The notes under the pieces: generated by a model | What the model was told of the DNA's origin: nothing | What the model saw: only the letters and a program-made list of their open reading frames with translations | Databases searched by the model: none | Made by a program: the position numbers and the translations under genes | From: Phytophthora colocasiae | Lineage: Eukaryota > Oomycota > Peronosporomycetes > Peronosporales > Peronosporaceae | NCBI GenBank assembly: GCA_018806915.1 | Contig: JAGKQI010000052.1 | Span: forward strand, 1,883,809-1,947,808 | Length of the DNA: 64,000 nucleotides | Direction of reading: 5' to 3' | Shown: in pieces, positions 38,644 through 49,128 of the stretch | How positions within the stretch are numbered: the stretch's first letter is position 1 | Layout of the letters: each line of letters opens with the position of its first letter

Positions 38644-40800
38644 TCTACTGACAAGCACGAGGCAGACCTGGATCGCAATCCAGATCTTGAAGAAAAACCT
38701 CGAATTCCTCCCAAGGCCCCTTCGAGGGCCACCGCGGATCTCGATGAAAATCGAGATCCGCACACGAGCGATAAGGAATCAGCAAAGCTGAAACCTAATC
38801 TGCTCACCAAGTCCACTGTTGCCTCATCGACCAAGAAAAAGAAGATCAAGAGCACCCGGACGAAATTGAAAGCTCCAGACTCAGAGCCAGAAGATATGAT
38901 CAGCCCGGGATCGACGATTACCAAGGACGCGATCGAGCAGGCCTATTACAGGAAGATGCTAAGCGAGACCTTGCTTAACGATCCCGTTCTTACGATCATA
39001 CAAGTCCGCCAGATCGGTAACCTCACCGGCCCAGTGTCGAAACCCCGGACTAGCTCGGACCGCCTGAACGCGGTGAAGATTCTACTTGATCTGCTCCAAG
39101 AGGCTGGTTTAGTGGCTGGAGAATTCGACCCAAACTCTCTATTTGATCTGGAACTGGAAGCGATTCAATCTGCGACCCATGATCTATTCGATTCCCTCAA
39201 GATCTATGTCGGCGAGCGCCCACTGACGCCCGACCCAGGCTATCAGACTGGGTCGTCATGCTACGCGTCAGCGACCTCGGAACCAGACTCAGATAGCCCG
39301 AGAAGGCTGCAACGCATGTCGCTAGGGCCCTCCGGCGCCAAGTTCCTGAAATCGCGTATGAAGAAACAGGATACGCGATCGGTGGCTGCGAAGCTGGAGG
39401 TCAAGATGCCCGATCAACAAGAAAATCGCCGGATCCGGACGGACCAGACCGCGCCGACGACTAATTCCACTGGATCGAGCAACAAGTTGGACGACTACTT
39501 TCAAATGGCGATGGATCGTTTCTTAAAAGAACGGAATCTCGCGACACCCCGATCGCCAATCAAAGGGGAGTTGGATGTTGAAATGGAGTCCGTCACGGCC
39601 TCGGATCCGGACGCATGGGAATACGATCCGGACGATCTGGGCATACCAAGTTCCGGTGGACAGATGTCGAGCCGAGCCACGATCGCATCCGCGGCGATCG
39701 GTCAAGGAGGATCGTCGATGATCCAGCGGGTCCGGATCTCAGCGATCTCGGATCTGAAAGATTTTGCGGGTAAAGATCTGGACGAAGATCGCGCTCGGGC
39801 CTGGATCAGTAAAGTCAAGTCGGCGTTCCAGCGCGATCAGGCTACGGAAGAAGAGAAATGCCTCACGTTTGCAGATCTGATGGTGGGACCGGCAAAGAAC
39901 TGGTACAGGCAGCTCAGTCGAACGACGAAAACCAAGTGGGCGGATCTGTTGGACAGTTTCCAGACCCAATATTGTGGGTTAAGCATGTCGGTCGCGTGGC
40001 AATACTATCACGCTCGCAAGCGATCGGAAGAAACCCCTCTCGATTATCTCTACCGGCTCAACGTGGCGGCTTTACGTGCTAGACTGAAGATCAAGGACGG
40101 GAGCCCTAAGGCCCGCCGAGAACATGTGGACCACTACATAGAGACATTGGGAGATCCGGAGTTAGCTGATCGGCTGACCCTACTCCGACTGAGTGACGTC
40201 GATGAACTGGAGGAGGTACTTCGTGCCCGGGAACGGGCGAAAAGCAGACAGCGTAAATCTGCGTTCGGATCGAAGTACAGACAAAAGGCACCGGCCAGTG
40301 CCCCGGCAGCACCCACCCGAGCGGTACGGGCGATCCAAACCCAGGATCCGAGCTCGGAATCAGAGGAAATATCCGGATCGGACGGATCCGATTCTGAAGG
40401 CGATCTCCGGAGGATATATCTTGCCGCGTCGGAAGACAAGCAGATCGGTACTGGGGGCGTTCCCCACCAACCGGATCAGTCGCGATCGCAGGTGAACGTG
40501 CAAGATCGAGGCCGGATCACGGATCGCAGGGGTACTTCAGATCATGATCGAGGTCGCTGTTCACACTGTGGATCGCGGAAGCATACGGATCTAGATTGCT
40601 GGAGACGTCTAACCTGTGGTAAGTGCGGGAAGAGGGGTCACCCAACGGATCGCTGTCTGTATACCTGCCGTGGTTGTGGGGAGATCCATGAAGCTGGAGA
40701 ATGCCCCATGGAAGAATTTTACAACCAGATCCGCAAGTGGTACGATCCGACTCGACACGCTGGGTTGTTCCCCGAGAAGGTGGAGAAGATGTTAAACTAG
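38644..40800 (+). CDS. B2 gag, main part (intact)
   Basis: Continues in phase from the 56 codons at 30883-31050, giving a 774-residue Gag once element C and one GGATC copy are disregarded. It has the Lys-rich N-terminal half, a capsid-like centre (FADLMVGPAKNWYRQL, YYHARKRSEETPLDYLYRLN) and three zinc knuckles (CSHCGSRKHTDLDC, CGKCGKRGHPTDRC, CRGCGEIHEAGEC), ending KMLN before TAG. It is the only undamaged B-family gag here and shows which bases are wrong in B1 and B3. The separation by C makes it non-functional in place. Confidence 0.85.
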   Translation, partial: STDKHEADLDRNPDLEEKPRIPPKAPSRATADLDENRDPHTSDKESAKLKPNLLTKSTVASSTKKKKIKSTRTKLKAPDSEPEDMISPGSTITKDAIEQAYYRKMLSETLLNDPVLTIIQVRQIGNLTGPVSKPRTSSDRLNAVKILLDLLQEAGLVAGEFDPNSLFDLELEAIQSATHDLFDSLKIYVGERPLTPDPGYQTGSSCYASATSEPDSDSPRRLQRMSLGPSGAKFLKSRMKKQDTRSVAAKLEVKMPDQQENRRIRTDQTAPTTNSTGSSNKLDDYFQMAMDRFLKERNLATPRSPIKGELDVEMESVTASDPDAWEYDPDDLGIPSSGGQMSSRATIASAAIGQGGSSMIQRVRISAISDLKDFAGKDLDEDRARAWISKVKSAFQRDQATEEEKCLTFADLMVGPAKNWYRQLSRTTKTKWADLLDSFQTQYCGLSMSVAWQYYHARKRSEETPLDYLYRLNVAALRARLKIKDGSPKARREHVDHYIETLGDPELADRLTLLRLSDVDELEEVLRARERAKSRQRKSAFGSKYRQKAPASAPAAPTRAVRAIQTQDPSSESEEISGSDGSDSEGDLRRIYLAASEDKQIGTGGVPHQPDQSRSQVNVQDRGRITDRRGTSDHDRGRCSHCGSRKHTDLDCWRRLTCGKCGKRGHPTDRCLYTCRGCGEIHEAGECPMEEFYNQIRKWYDPTRHAGLFPEKVEKMLN

Positions 40801-40838
40801 GACGCTCGCCGGTTTGGAAACCGGTACGAGCCGAGCGT
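40791..40838 (+). promoter_or_regulatory. -1 ribosomal frameshift signal between gag and protease (B2)
   Basis: Slippery heptamer GTTAAAC (40791-40797) in phase, gag stop TAG (40798-40800), then a stem with outer arms 40802-40808/40832-40838 (7 bp) and inner arms 40809-40815/40818-40824 (7 bp, loop GG). The protease frame is -1. The sequence is the same as in B1. Confidence 0.72.
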
Positions 40839-41307
40839 TCTGAGTACTGCATCTATGCATATGTGAACAGGAAATCGAGAGATCAAGATAGGGAGAATTC
40901 GGATCTGCGCGGTAATACATGTAAGTTGCATTCGTGTACTGCTAAGATCGCGAGTCTTCCCCGGATCGATGAGTTCTCGCGGTCTGGTGCGGAAGTGGCT
41001 TTGGATCTCAAGGAAGGAGAATCCAGGGGGTATTGGAAATACCACGCACCAGGAAAATGGTTCCGCCAAGCCAAGATCTCAGGCAAGATCAATCAGGAAA
41101 GAGCGATCTTGCTCCTGGACACTGGCGCCGAGGTATCCATCTTGGATACCACCTTTGCTCGTAAGGTTGGGTGCCACTTTGACACTAGTCAGAGACAGGA
41201 GTGTGTTGGGATCGGCGATAATGTGTACACCACCGAGGGAAGAACGAGGATCAAGATCACACTTGCGGGATATTTGGTCTACTTTTTCGATATTTGGATC
41301 GGGGATC
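40798..41307 (+). pseudogene. B2 protease, truncated by B3
   Basis: Reads from the frameshift site through LLLDTGAEVSILDTTFARKV to YFFDIWIGDL, where B3 is inserted after GATC (41304-41307). The continuation is at 63303. Confidence 0.85.
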
Positions 41308-41323
41308 TGTGGCGGAGCGGATC

Positions 41324-41735
41324 TGTAACGGGGTTACACGGCGCTGCGCGCCTTGGCTACAATAGGTGTGGTATACACCATCCGGGTCACAAGTCACAGA
41401 TCCGTGTACGACACATAGTGTTTCTCACACGTCACATATGTAGCCAGTTGCTGGCTGTTAGCTCAGAGCCACACATTGCATTTGATTAGGATTTAGTATG
41501 TTAGATACTAAATCCGTTACATTCAGGATTAGGGCAATAAAATAAATAAAAATCAGTTTGCATTTTACATAATTAGTGTTAGTTCCTTTATTATAGGGAC
41601 ACTGATTGTGAGAGTCCCGTATTTAGTGGACTACTTGGTTCTTGTATAGAACCGAAGGCTAGTGCCTTGCAAGCAGGACTCTACGAGTCAACCAAACTTC
41701 CTCTGTGCCGTGCACACCTACGCAGCCCCGCTGCA
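41324..41735 (+). repeat. Element D 5' LTR (412 bp)
   Basis: TGTAACGGGGTTACA...CCGCTGCA. The right two thirds match the C LTR (from GGATTTAGTATGTTAG on), the left third does not. It differs from its mate at GGGG versus AAGG near the start. Confidence 0.93.
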
Positions 41736-41737
41736 TC

Positions 41738-41745
41738 TGGTAGCA
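41738..41745 (+). promoter_or_regulatory. Element D primer-binding site
   Basis: TGGTAGCA, 2 nt after the LTR, as in C and A. Confidence 0.6.
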
Positions 41746-41792
41746 CTTGTAGTCAATCCAACTCCTGAGTTGAAGACTGTTTCTCTGTGAGA

Positions 41793-42762
41793 ATGGAGCC
41801 AGAAGCATACGCTCACTTGACTCGAGTCAGCGGGACACGCTTAACAAGCTTACGTCCTTGCTGGGCCCGGAAGGTACGGCGCACCTTGCGTCCCAAGGGC
41901 CGGAGGCCGTCAACGCGCGCCTCGAGGCATTTGCTCGTACGAAAACGCTCTCGTCGAGCACATTCAGCGGAATGTAACAGGGGTTACCCCTGCTCCGAGA
42001 GCTAAGCCCGTCACGCTCAGCGTGAAGACCTTTCACGGGCACGAAGGAGAGAACCTCCTATTGTGGACCCGAGAGGTCGAAATGGCCATGGGGGCCGCCA
42101 TGCTCCAGTTGGAGGGGCAACGCGTTGCGTTTGCCATCTCTAAGCTCGAAGGACGAGCACGAGAATGGGCCTTGACGTCTGGGACGTCGGTGGAAGCGGC
42201 CTTCCCCACATGGGGCGAGCTTAAGGCCAAGCTTACGCAAGTGTTTGCTCCACCTAACCAGGCGTATCGCGTGCGGTCACGCTTCCTTGCTTGCCGACAG
42301 GGCAAGAAGGACCTGGTGGACTATGTCCAAGAGCTGCGCACGCTCATCGCCGGCATGGCCGCCGACCCTCTACCTGAGGTGGTCACTGTGACTATCTTCA
42401 TGGAAGGTCTGAGAGCTGGCGTGGCCAGGACGGAGGCATTCCGTCAGAATCCTCGCACCTTCGAGGACGCTGTTAGCGTGGCATTGAATGCTGAACACAA
42501 CTTTAAGTTGTCGAGGGTCGGTGCTAACAGCACAGGGTCCGGGGGACCCGAGCCCATGGACCTCAGCTATGCTGAAGATGAAGTAGCCGAGCTACGAGCT
42601 GCGGTGCAGCGTATGAGCACTCGTCGGTGCTACACGTGTGGTAGTCCCACACACCTGAGGCCCAACTGCCCTCTGCGCAAAGAGCGCGCCGGCCAGACTG
42701 GTCGCAACCCTGCCGCGGGTCCCGCTTCGGGCTCTGCCCAGGGAAACGACGGCTCCCAGTAG
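41793..42762 (+). pseudogene. Element D gag (frameshifted near start)
   Basis: Begins ATGGAGCCAGAAGC like C, but one C is lost at 41818-41829, turning TGACTC-C-GAGTCA into the perfect palindrome TGACTCGAGTCA and breaking the frame. The remainder is open from 42022: capsid block ([20 protein letters not shown]) and zinc knuckle [14 protein letters not shown], ending at 42762. Protease begins in another frame shortly after. Confidence 0.88.
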
Positions 42763-42800
42763 ACGCGGGGCGGTCTACTGGGGAAGAACTGAGTTCTGCA

Positions 42801-45674
42801 GTGCGTGAGAGGCACTGGGGCTCAGCCCCGAAGAGCTCCGTGCTCTTGAACACGGAACGTGTGAGCAAGCAGGGCTTGCTGGTCGTCCAGGTGGACGTGA
42901 AGGGCTTCGAGAAGCCGTGGATCGTGTTGATCGATTCAGGAGCGTCTGGCAACTACGTCAGACGCTCCACCGTTGAGGGTAGTCAGCAATATGCTGAGGC
43001 GCTTCGAGCGCGAAGAGGTGACACCGTCACTGTCCGTCTAGCGACGGGCGTCCGTGTCACGGCAGCCAAGGTCCCCATGGACCTACGGCTGAAGTTCCTG
43101 GACTTCGACAGCGTGGAACGCTGCTTGGTCTTGGACCTGGATTCGAGGTACGACCTCATCCTTGGTATGGCGTGGCTGGAGCGCCACGAGCCATGGATTG
43201 ACTGGAGGTCGAAGACCTTAGGTGCTACGCACTTCTCTCCTAGTGGAGCTTTGGCGAGTCATGAACCCACCTCTGCTAGGAAGCAGAAGCGCTATTGGCG
43301 CGAGCATCGAGCCGAGTCGGCTATGTTGCTGGACGTCGGTGTGTCCGAGTTAGTGGACAGCACCGATAGCGAGGACCGCAGTCCTGTTGAGCGCGTAGCG
43401 CTGGTTGACAGTGAGTCAACGTGTGGGCAAAGCTCACGTAACCCCTGTGGGGCGGCACGTACTCCGTCGAGTGATACTGGTCGTGGACCAAGTCGATCGC
43501 TGAGTGTCTCTGACACTGGACCTGTTACGGTCATTGATTGTGCAGCGGCACGTACTCCGCTGAGCGGCATCGGTCGCCGACCGAGTGGATCGCTGAGTGT
43601 CTCTGACACTGGGCCGAGAGAGGCCGAAACTTGTGCGACGGCACGTACGCCGTCGAGTAGACGCTCTTCGGCTAGGCGAAGACGTCGCAAGGCCCTTCGG
43701 GCGAGACGCTCTGCGTCTGAGTCATCCGTGACGTCAAGTACCGACGCACCGGAGGGCTGTGGGCAGCTATACACTCTGGTTGATGGAGTGGGCGGTAGTG
43801 CCGAAGGCAGTGTCCTGCTGGACGACTTGCCAAGTGTTGACAAGCTCCTTGAGCTAGAGGAGATGTCCTTCGCCGACTTTGGCGATGCCTTGAAGGCTGG
43901 CGAACTCGCCGAGGTGGTCATCGTTCGACCTGAGGAGGAGTTAAACTCGTCGTCCCTCGTTGACGAGTCCGTCTTGGCCGAAGTCAAGAAGGCGTCGAAC
44001 GCCAGGAGTGGATCGGAGATCCTCAAGAATCCCTCGGATCCCTTCTACTCCTTGTTGAAGGAATATGGAGACGTTGTCTCGAAGGAACCACCGAGTGGCC
44101 TGCCTCCCGACCGAGGCGTTCGTCATGAGATCGACTTAGTTCCCGGAACTAAATACTGCGTGACCCGGCAGTGGCCTCTTCCTAAAGAGCAATGCGACGT
44201 CATTGACGCCTTCTTCCGTGCGAAGCACGCGGCGGGTCTCGTGCGCGAGAGCAAGTCTCCACACTCCGCGCCAACGTTCTGTGTCAGAAAGCCGAATGGC
44301 AAGTGGCGTATCGTTCACGCTTTTAACAAGCTCAACGCTGCCACGATTCCGGCGCAGACGCCGATTCCTAGGAAGGATGTTCTTCAGAACAACATGGTGG
44401 GTTGCACCATGTACAGTGCGCTCGACTTAGTCGATGGCTACTATCAGCTGCTCATGCGAGCCAGTGATATTCCGCTTACAGCGGTGAGCACCCCGAGCGG
44501 TATGCTCTGGGAGTGGCTCGTCATGCCCCAAGGGCTCTCGAGCGCGCCTGCAACGTTCAATCGTCTAGTGACGCAGCTGTTCAGGCCCCTGCGGGCATTC
44601 GCACAGACGTACTTTGACGACGTGTTCGTCCACAGTCAGGCCGAACACGGCAAGACTGACGTCGAGGTGCACGTGGAACACGTGAGAGCTGTGCTCGAGT
44701 GCATGCGCACGAACAAATTGTACGCCAACGCAGACAAGTGCGTCTTTGGCGCGGAAGAAATCCCCTTCCTAGGGTGCTTCATTGGGAAGCATGGCCTTCG
44801 TGCTGATCCAGCAAAGGTCAAGGCCATTGTGGATTGGCCGGTTCCCTTGAACCAGAAGGACTTGCGTAAGTGGCTGGGCTTGGCCAACTACTTGCACAAG
44901 TATAGCGAGAACTACGCTGAGTTGGCTCGGCCACTGACGGATCTCCTTAAGAAGGATGCCGAGTGGGTATGGCGTGCCGAGCACGAGAATGCGTTCACTT
45001 GTATCAAGGATAGCCTGCTTCAGGCACCGATACTGGCGTTGCCAGACCCCGCTCGTCCGTTTATCGTCGTCTGTGACGCCTCGGACTTTGCCATCGGCAG
45101 TGCTTTGCTACAAGCGGACGCCGAAGGGCGCGAACGCGTCATTGCGTTTGAGTCTCGGCAGCTCAAGGCTGCTGAGAAGAACTATCCAGTTCATGACAAG
45201 GAGCTACTTGCGATGAAGTACGCTCTCGTCAAATTCAGGATTCACCTGCTCGGCTCCAAGCCGTTTGTGATCTACACGGATCATGCGTCACTACGCACAG
45301 CGACGCAGTCGCCTCACCTCTCGCAGAGGATGGCCCGATGGCTCTCCTTCTTTGCGGAGTATAACTTCGAGGTGAAGTACAAGCCTGGCAGGCAGAACGT
45401 CCTCGCTGACGCGTTATCACGTCGCCCGGACTATGAGTTATCTCATGTCACCTCGGTGACGTCGTCCGTGACGGACATGGTTCGAGCAGCGTACGCTCAG
45501 GACGCCTCTTGTGTCGCGCTGCTTCAAGCTCTAGGGAGCGATGAGTTTAAGGACTCAAAGGTGACTCTGTCACGACGCCTAAAGGCGAGACTCCAACGCT
45601 ATAGCCTGGGAGGCGGTCTGCTGTACTACAGCACGGGTCAGGATGACCCACCACGTGGTGGTTCCTCACGCTGA
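42801..45674 (+). pseudogene. Element D protease, RT and RNase H (open 957 codons)
   Basis: Protease active site VLIDSGASGNYVRRSTVEG is intact here, unlike in C. The linker has three copies of the ARTPSS..G repeat. RT has catalytic YFDD (codons 44610-44621). RNase H has CDASDFAIGSALLQADAEG. The frame ends early at 45674 because two bases are missing at 45648-45661 compared with C, so integrase is in another frame. Confidence 0.92.
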
Positions 45675-46779
45675 GGACCTGAAGTATCGCATCCTCTATG
45701 AGGCCCACGACACGCCCACAAGCGGCCACCTCGGTCGCGAGAAGACCTACGGCTCGGTGAGCTCCATGTACTGGTGGCCGAAGATGTACAAGTGGGTCAG
45801 CACATATGTGCACACGTGCGAGACGTGTCAGCGGGTTAAACCCTCGCCGCATGCGGCAGCGCCTTTGGCGAGCTTGCCTGTACCCTCTGGATGTTGGCAG
45901 TCCATGAGTATGGACTTCGTGTTTGGCCTGCCGAAGGATACGGCAGGCAACACGGGCGTTGTGGTCTTCGTTGACCGTCTGAGCAAGATGGCTCACCTAG
46001 CGGCTGTGCCGGACACCGTCGATGGCGCTGGTACAGCGACGATCTTTATCGATCGGGTCTTCCGTCAGCATGGGCTGCCAGAGACCATTGTCTCGGATCG
46101 AGACCCCCGTTTCACGGGTCACTTCTGGACGTCCGTCTTCAAAGTGCTTGGCACTCGACTGGACATGTCCACGGCGGATCATCCGCAGACCGACGGTCAG
46201 ACTGAACGCGTGAACCGCGTCCTAGAGGACATCCTCCGCAGCATATGCGCTGAAACGCCGAAGCGTTGGAGCGCTATGCTCCCTCTCGTTGAGTTCTCCA
46301 TGAACAATGCGGTGCATGCCTCGACAGGCTTCACCCCGTTCTACGTGAACGGCCTTGCGCATCCGCGCGTCCCGCTCACTCCGCCTCGCGGTAGCCTTGG
46401 GCTTAGTGGGGGAGAGGCTGTGCCGTCGCTCGACTCCGAGCTTGCTGATATCAGCCCTTCTGCTGTGCGTAAACAAGTCGATGACTTCCTCTCGGTGAGA
46501 TTGAGCGTATTACGCCGTGTGCGTGACGCGATGGCCGAAAGCCAAGACGTTCAGAAAGAACAGGCTGATGCAAAAGGCAGAGGCAATGTATGGGAATTTA
46601 AGGTCGGTGACCAGGTTTTATTAAACGCTAAGAACCTGCCTACACACGCAGTGTCAGCCGTCTTTAAGACGAAATTGCGTCCGCGTTTCATCGGACCATT
46701 TACGGTCGTGGCCAAGAAGGGCCTGGCATACACGCTTGACTTGCCAAAGCGGATGCGAACACTACGTCGGCTTGCTTAA
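45643..46779 (+). pseudogene. Element D integrase
   Basis: Zinc finger (HDTPTSGHLGREKTYG, CETCQRVKP), DDE core (MSMDFVFGLP, SDRDPRF, QTERVNR) and GPF module are complete. The frame is lost at 46757-46763, where 11 nt of a hairpin present in C are deleted, cutting off the chromodomain. Confidence 0.9.
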
Positions 46780-47148
46780 GCCATATCGGGACCCCGCGGG
46801 GGTGAGCGCGGAGGCGCTGGCACCGACGACACGTGCCCAGGCTGCGTCATCTGCAGCAGCAACGTCACCTGACCCCGCAACTCAGCGAGCTGAAGCTCCT
46901 GCTGGTGCAGGCGAGCAGTCAGGACTGAGGACCTTCGAGCCAAGCCATCCGGCTTTCAATCTCCTCCATGTCCTGAGCGAGACGGGCATGCGAATGCCAA
47001 ACGCCCTCCAGGTTCCCCTAAAGAGACTGAGTCTGACTCTGGAGAGTACCGATCGAGTGATCGAGTTGATACCAAGCGCGCCGCGACAAATAGCGCTCAT
47101 CACACTCGTCGAGTATCGCGTTCCGCAGCGAATCGGCCTCCTCCGCCG

Positions 47149-47397
47149 TTGTTGCTCGATGAGCAGGGGACTCCCCACTACCACGTGGAGCGCCTGATGG
47201 CGCGGCGTCGCCACCGTAGTCAAAACCAGTATCTGGTGAAGTGGCGTGGATATCCTCATTCCCAAAACTCGTGGGAGTTTGAAGGGCCCCTGAGGCAGGA
47301 CTGCCCTGACGTCGTGGACGCTTTTGATCGCGAAGATCGGGGGCGCCCGAAGGGCTCGAGGTCGACCACTCGGTCGACACCCGCTTCTCACCACTAG
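47149..47397 (+). pseudogene. Element D chromodomain
   Basis: HYHVERLMARRRHRSQNQYL then VKWRGYPHSQNSWEFEGPL, a chromodomain like C's, in a frame separate from integrase. It is overlapped on the other strand by the antisense ORF. The 370 bp between integrase and chromodomain differ much from C. Confidence 0.85.
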
Positions 47398-48704
47398 TGT
47401 GAGAAGCTGACGGACTAGCAGCCGAGCTCAGGCTCTGGTCCGTGGCTGGCATAGCCAGCGAGTCTCCCTCGGAGACTGAAGGAGCATCCTGCGAAGCAGG
47501 GATAGTGGCCTGAGAGGCGGGAGCCACTGCCGTCGTGTGACGAGGAAAGCGGCCGGGCCGCACGCGTATCTTCGCGTACTGGAAGAGTAGACCTCGGGCG
47601 AGGCGGACGTCCACCTCGGCGCAGCTCTCCATGAGCCGGTCAAACGACGCGAGCTTTCGGGAAGCCTCGGCCCAGGTGGCCACATGGACCATGTAGTCCC
47701 GGGTGGTCTCTCCGGTTTGGAGCAGGAGTGGATAAGTCCTCATCTGAGGCACAGACTCCCGTCGTCGTTGCTTATCTAAGCGTTGCCGATACTCGGCGAG
47801 TGTGCACACCTGCGGGTCAGGAAACGCTCATGGAGCCCTTGCCGTTGCTGAGTCTTGGTCACCGTGCGAGGTGGTGCGCCTATGGCGTAACCGTGCAGGT
47901 TTGGCTGTGCCATCAATTGCTTCACCTGCTCGGCAGGGTCACGAGGCTCGAAGCCGTAGTCGCGCCGTGACGAAGTCCCCACGATGTCCCGTTGGACCGG
48001 TCGACGTGACTCTGGAGCACCGCTCATGGAAGCCTCCTGTGCCTCATCCAGAGGGTTGGTGATCGCGTCTTCGACTCCCTTGAGTGACTCTGGCTCATCG
48101 CGAGCAGGAAGTGGTGGTGCGTTGCGCCCCGCGTTGAGCACAAGGCTCGGAAGGTCCTCTCCGGGAACGGATTGGGCTGCCGCATCTGCCGGGGAATTGA
48201 GTACCGACGCGGATCGCGTGGAGAGCGCAGCTCAGATCGGGTCGTCCGAGGGCTCGCAGGAGCAGGAGACGCATGGGCATCGCCCTGTTCGGACTCCTCG
48301 TAGTCCACTTCGACCTCGCCTTCCTCTGTGGAGAGCGACGTGGGTCGCGCGTCGGCGACGCTGTCGTGTACTCCAAGGGTGAGCCACCGCTACCACTTGA
48401 CGTCGGGCTGGCCTTAAACATCGCTCCGTAGCGAAGGCGAGACGCCGCGAAATACTCCGAAACGGAGAGCGTGAGAGGGGCCGAGGGCTCAGACCGGAAA
48501 GCGCTGAGGCGCTGGGGCGTAGACGCCTGGTCACGGGACACCTCAGGAGCGGTTGGATCACTGGGGAGAATTGGAGAATGTGCTCGTTGAGCCAGCGCGC
48601 CCGCGCACTCTCGTTGAGAGATTTCTTTTATCGGAAAGTTGCCGGTGACAGGCCTTGACAAGGCAGTTATGTCTACAGTTGTAGATACTCCGTATCCACG
48701 GTTT

Positions 48705-48716
48705 GGTGGGGGAGGG
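48705..48716 (+). promoter_or_regulatory. Element D polypurine tract
   Basis: GGTGGGGGAGGG directly before the 3' LTR. Confidence 0.65.
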
Positions 48717-49128
48717 TGTAACAAGGTTACACGGCGCTGCGCGCCTTGGCTACAATAGGTGTGGTATACACCATCCGGGTCACAAGTCACAGATCCGTGT
48801 ACGACACATAGTGTTTCTCACACGTCACATATGTAGCCAGTTGCTGGCTGTTAGCTCAGAGCCACACATTGCATTTGATTAGGATTTAGTATGTTAGATA
48901 CTAAATCCGTTACATTCAGGATTAGGGCAATAAAATAAATAAAAATCAGTTTGCATTTTACATAATTAGTGTTAGTTCCTTTATTATAGGGACACTGATT
49001 GTGAGAGTCCCGTATTTAGTGGACTACTTGGTTCTTGTATAGAACCGAAGGCTAGTGCCTTGCAAGCAGGACTCTACGAGTCAACCAAACTTCCTCTGTG
49101 CCGTGCACACCTACGCAGCCCCGCTGCA
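48717..49128 (+). repeat. Element D 3' LTR (412 bp)
   Basis: Same length as the 5' LTR; begins TGTAACAAGG instead of TGTAACGGGG. Followed by GGATC. Confidence 0.93.

Larger units (their letters stand above)
47018..48716 (-). pseudogene. Antisense accessory ORF of element D (fragmented)
   Basis: From the 3' LTR border the minus strand reads through connected blocks in three frames: FRSEPSAPLTLSVSEYFAAS...MFKASPTSS (to about 48380), VDYEESEQGDAHASPAPASP, then MLNAGRNAPPLPARDEPESL...LHERFLT, then CTLAEYRQRLDKQRRRESVP, DYMVHVATWAEASRKLASFD and RLARGLLFQYAKIRVRPGRF, ending at 47018 past the chromodomain. The blocks join naturally, suggesting a former protein of about 550 residues with several frameshifts. 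The start codon is unclear; it may lie in the LTR. No family was recognised. Confidence 0.5.
41324..49128 (+). mobile_element. Element D: chromodomain Ty3/gypsy element in the B3 LTR (7805 bp)
   Basis: Complete plus-strand relative of C with 412-bp LTRs and the 5-bp duplication GGATC (41319-41323, 49129-49133). Gag, protease, RT, RNase H, integrase and chromodomain are all present but interrupted by at least four frame changes. Several of these are small deletions at hairpins when compared with C. Confidence 0.94.

Noticed and set aside
42563..46779. Minus-strand frames of 60-240 residues within element D pol
   Set aside because: All lie opposite recognisable protease, RT or integrase domains and mirror their codons.
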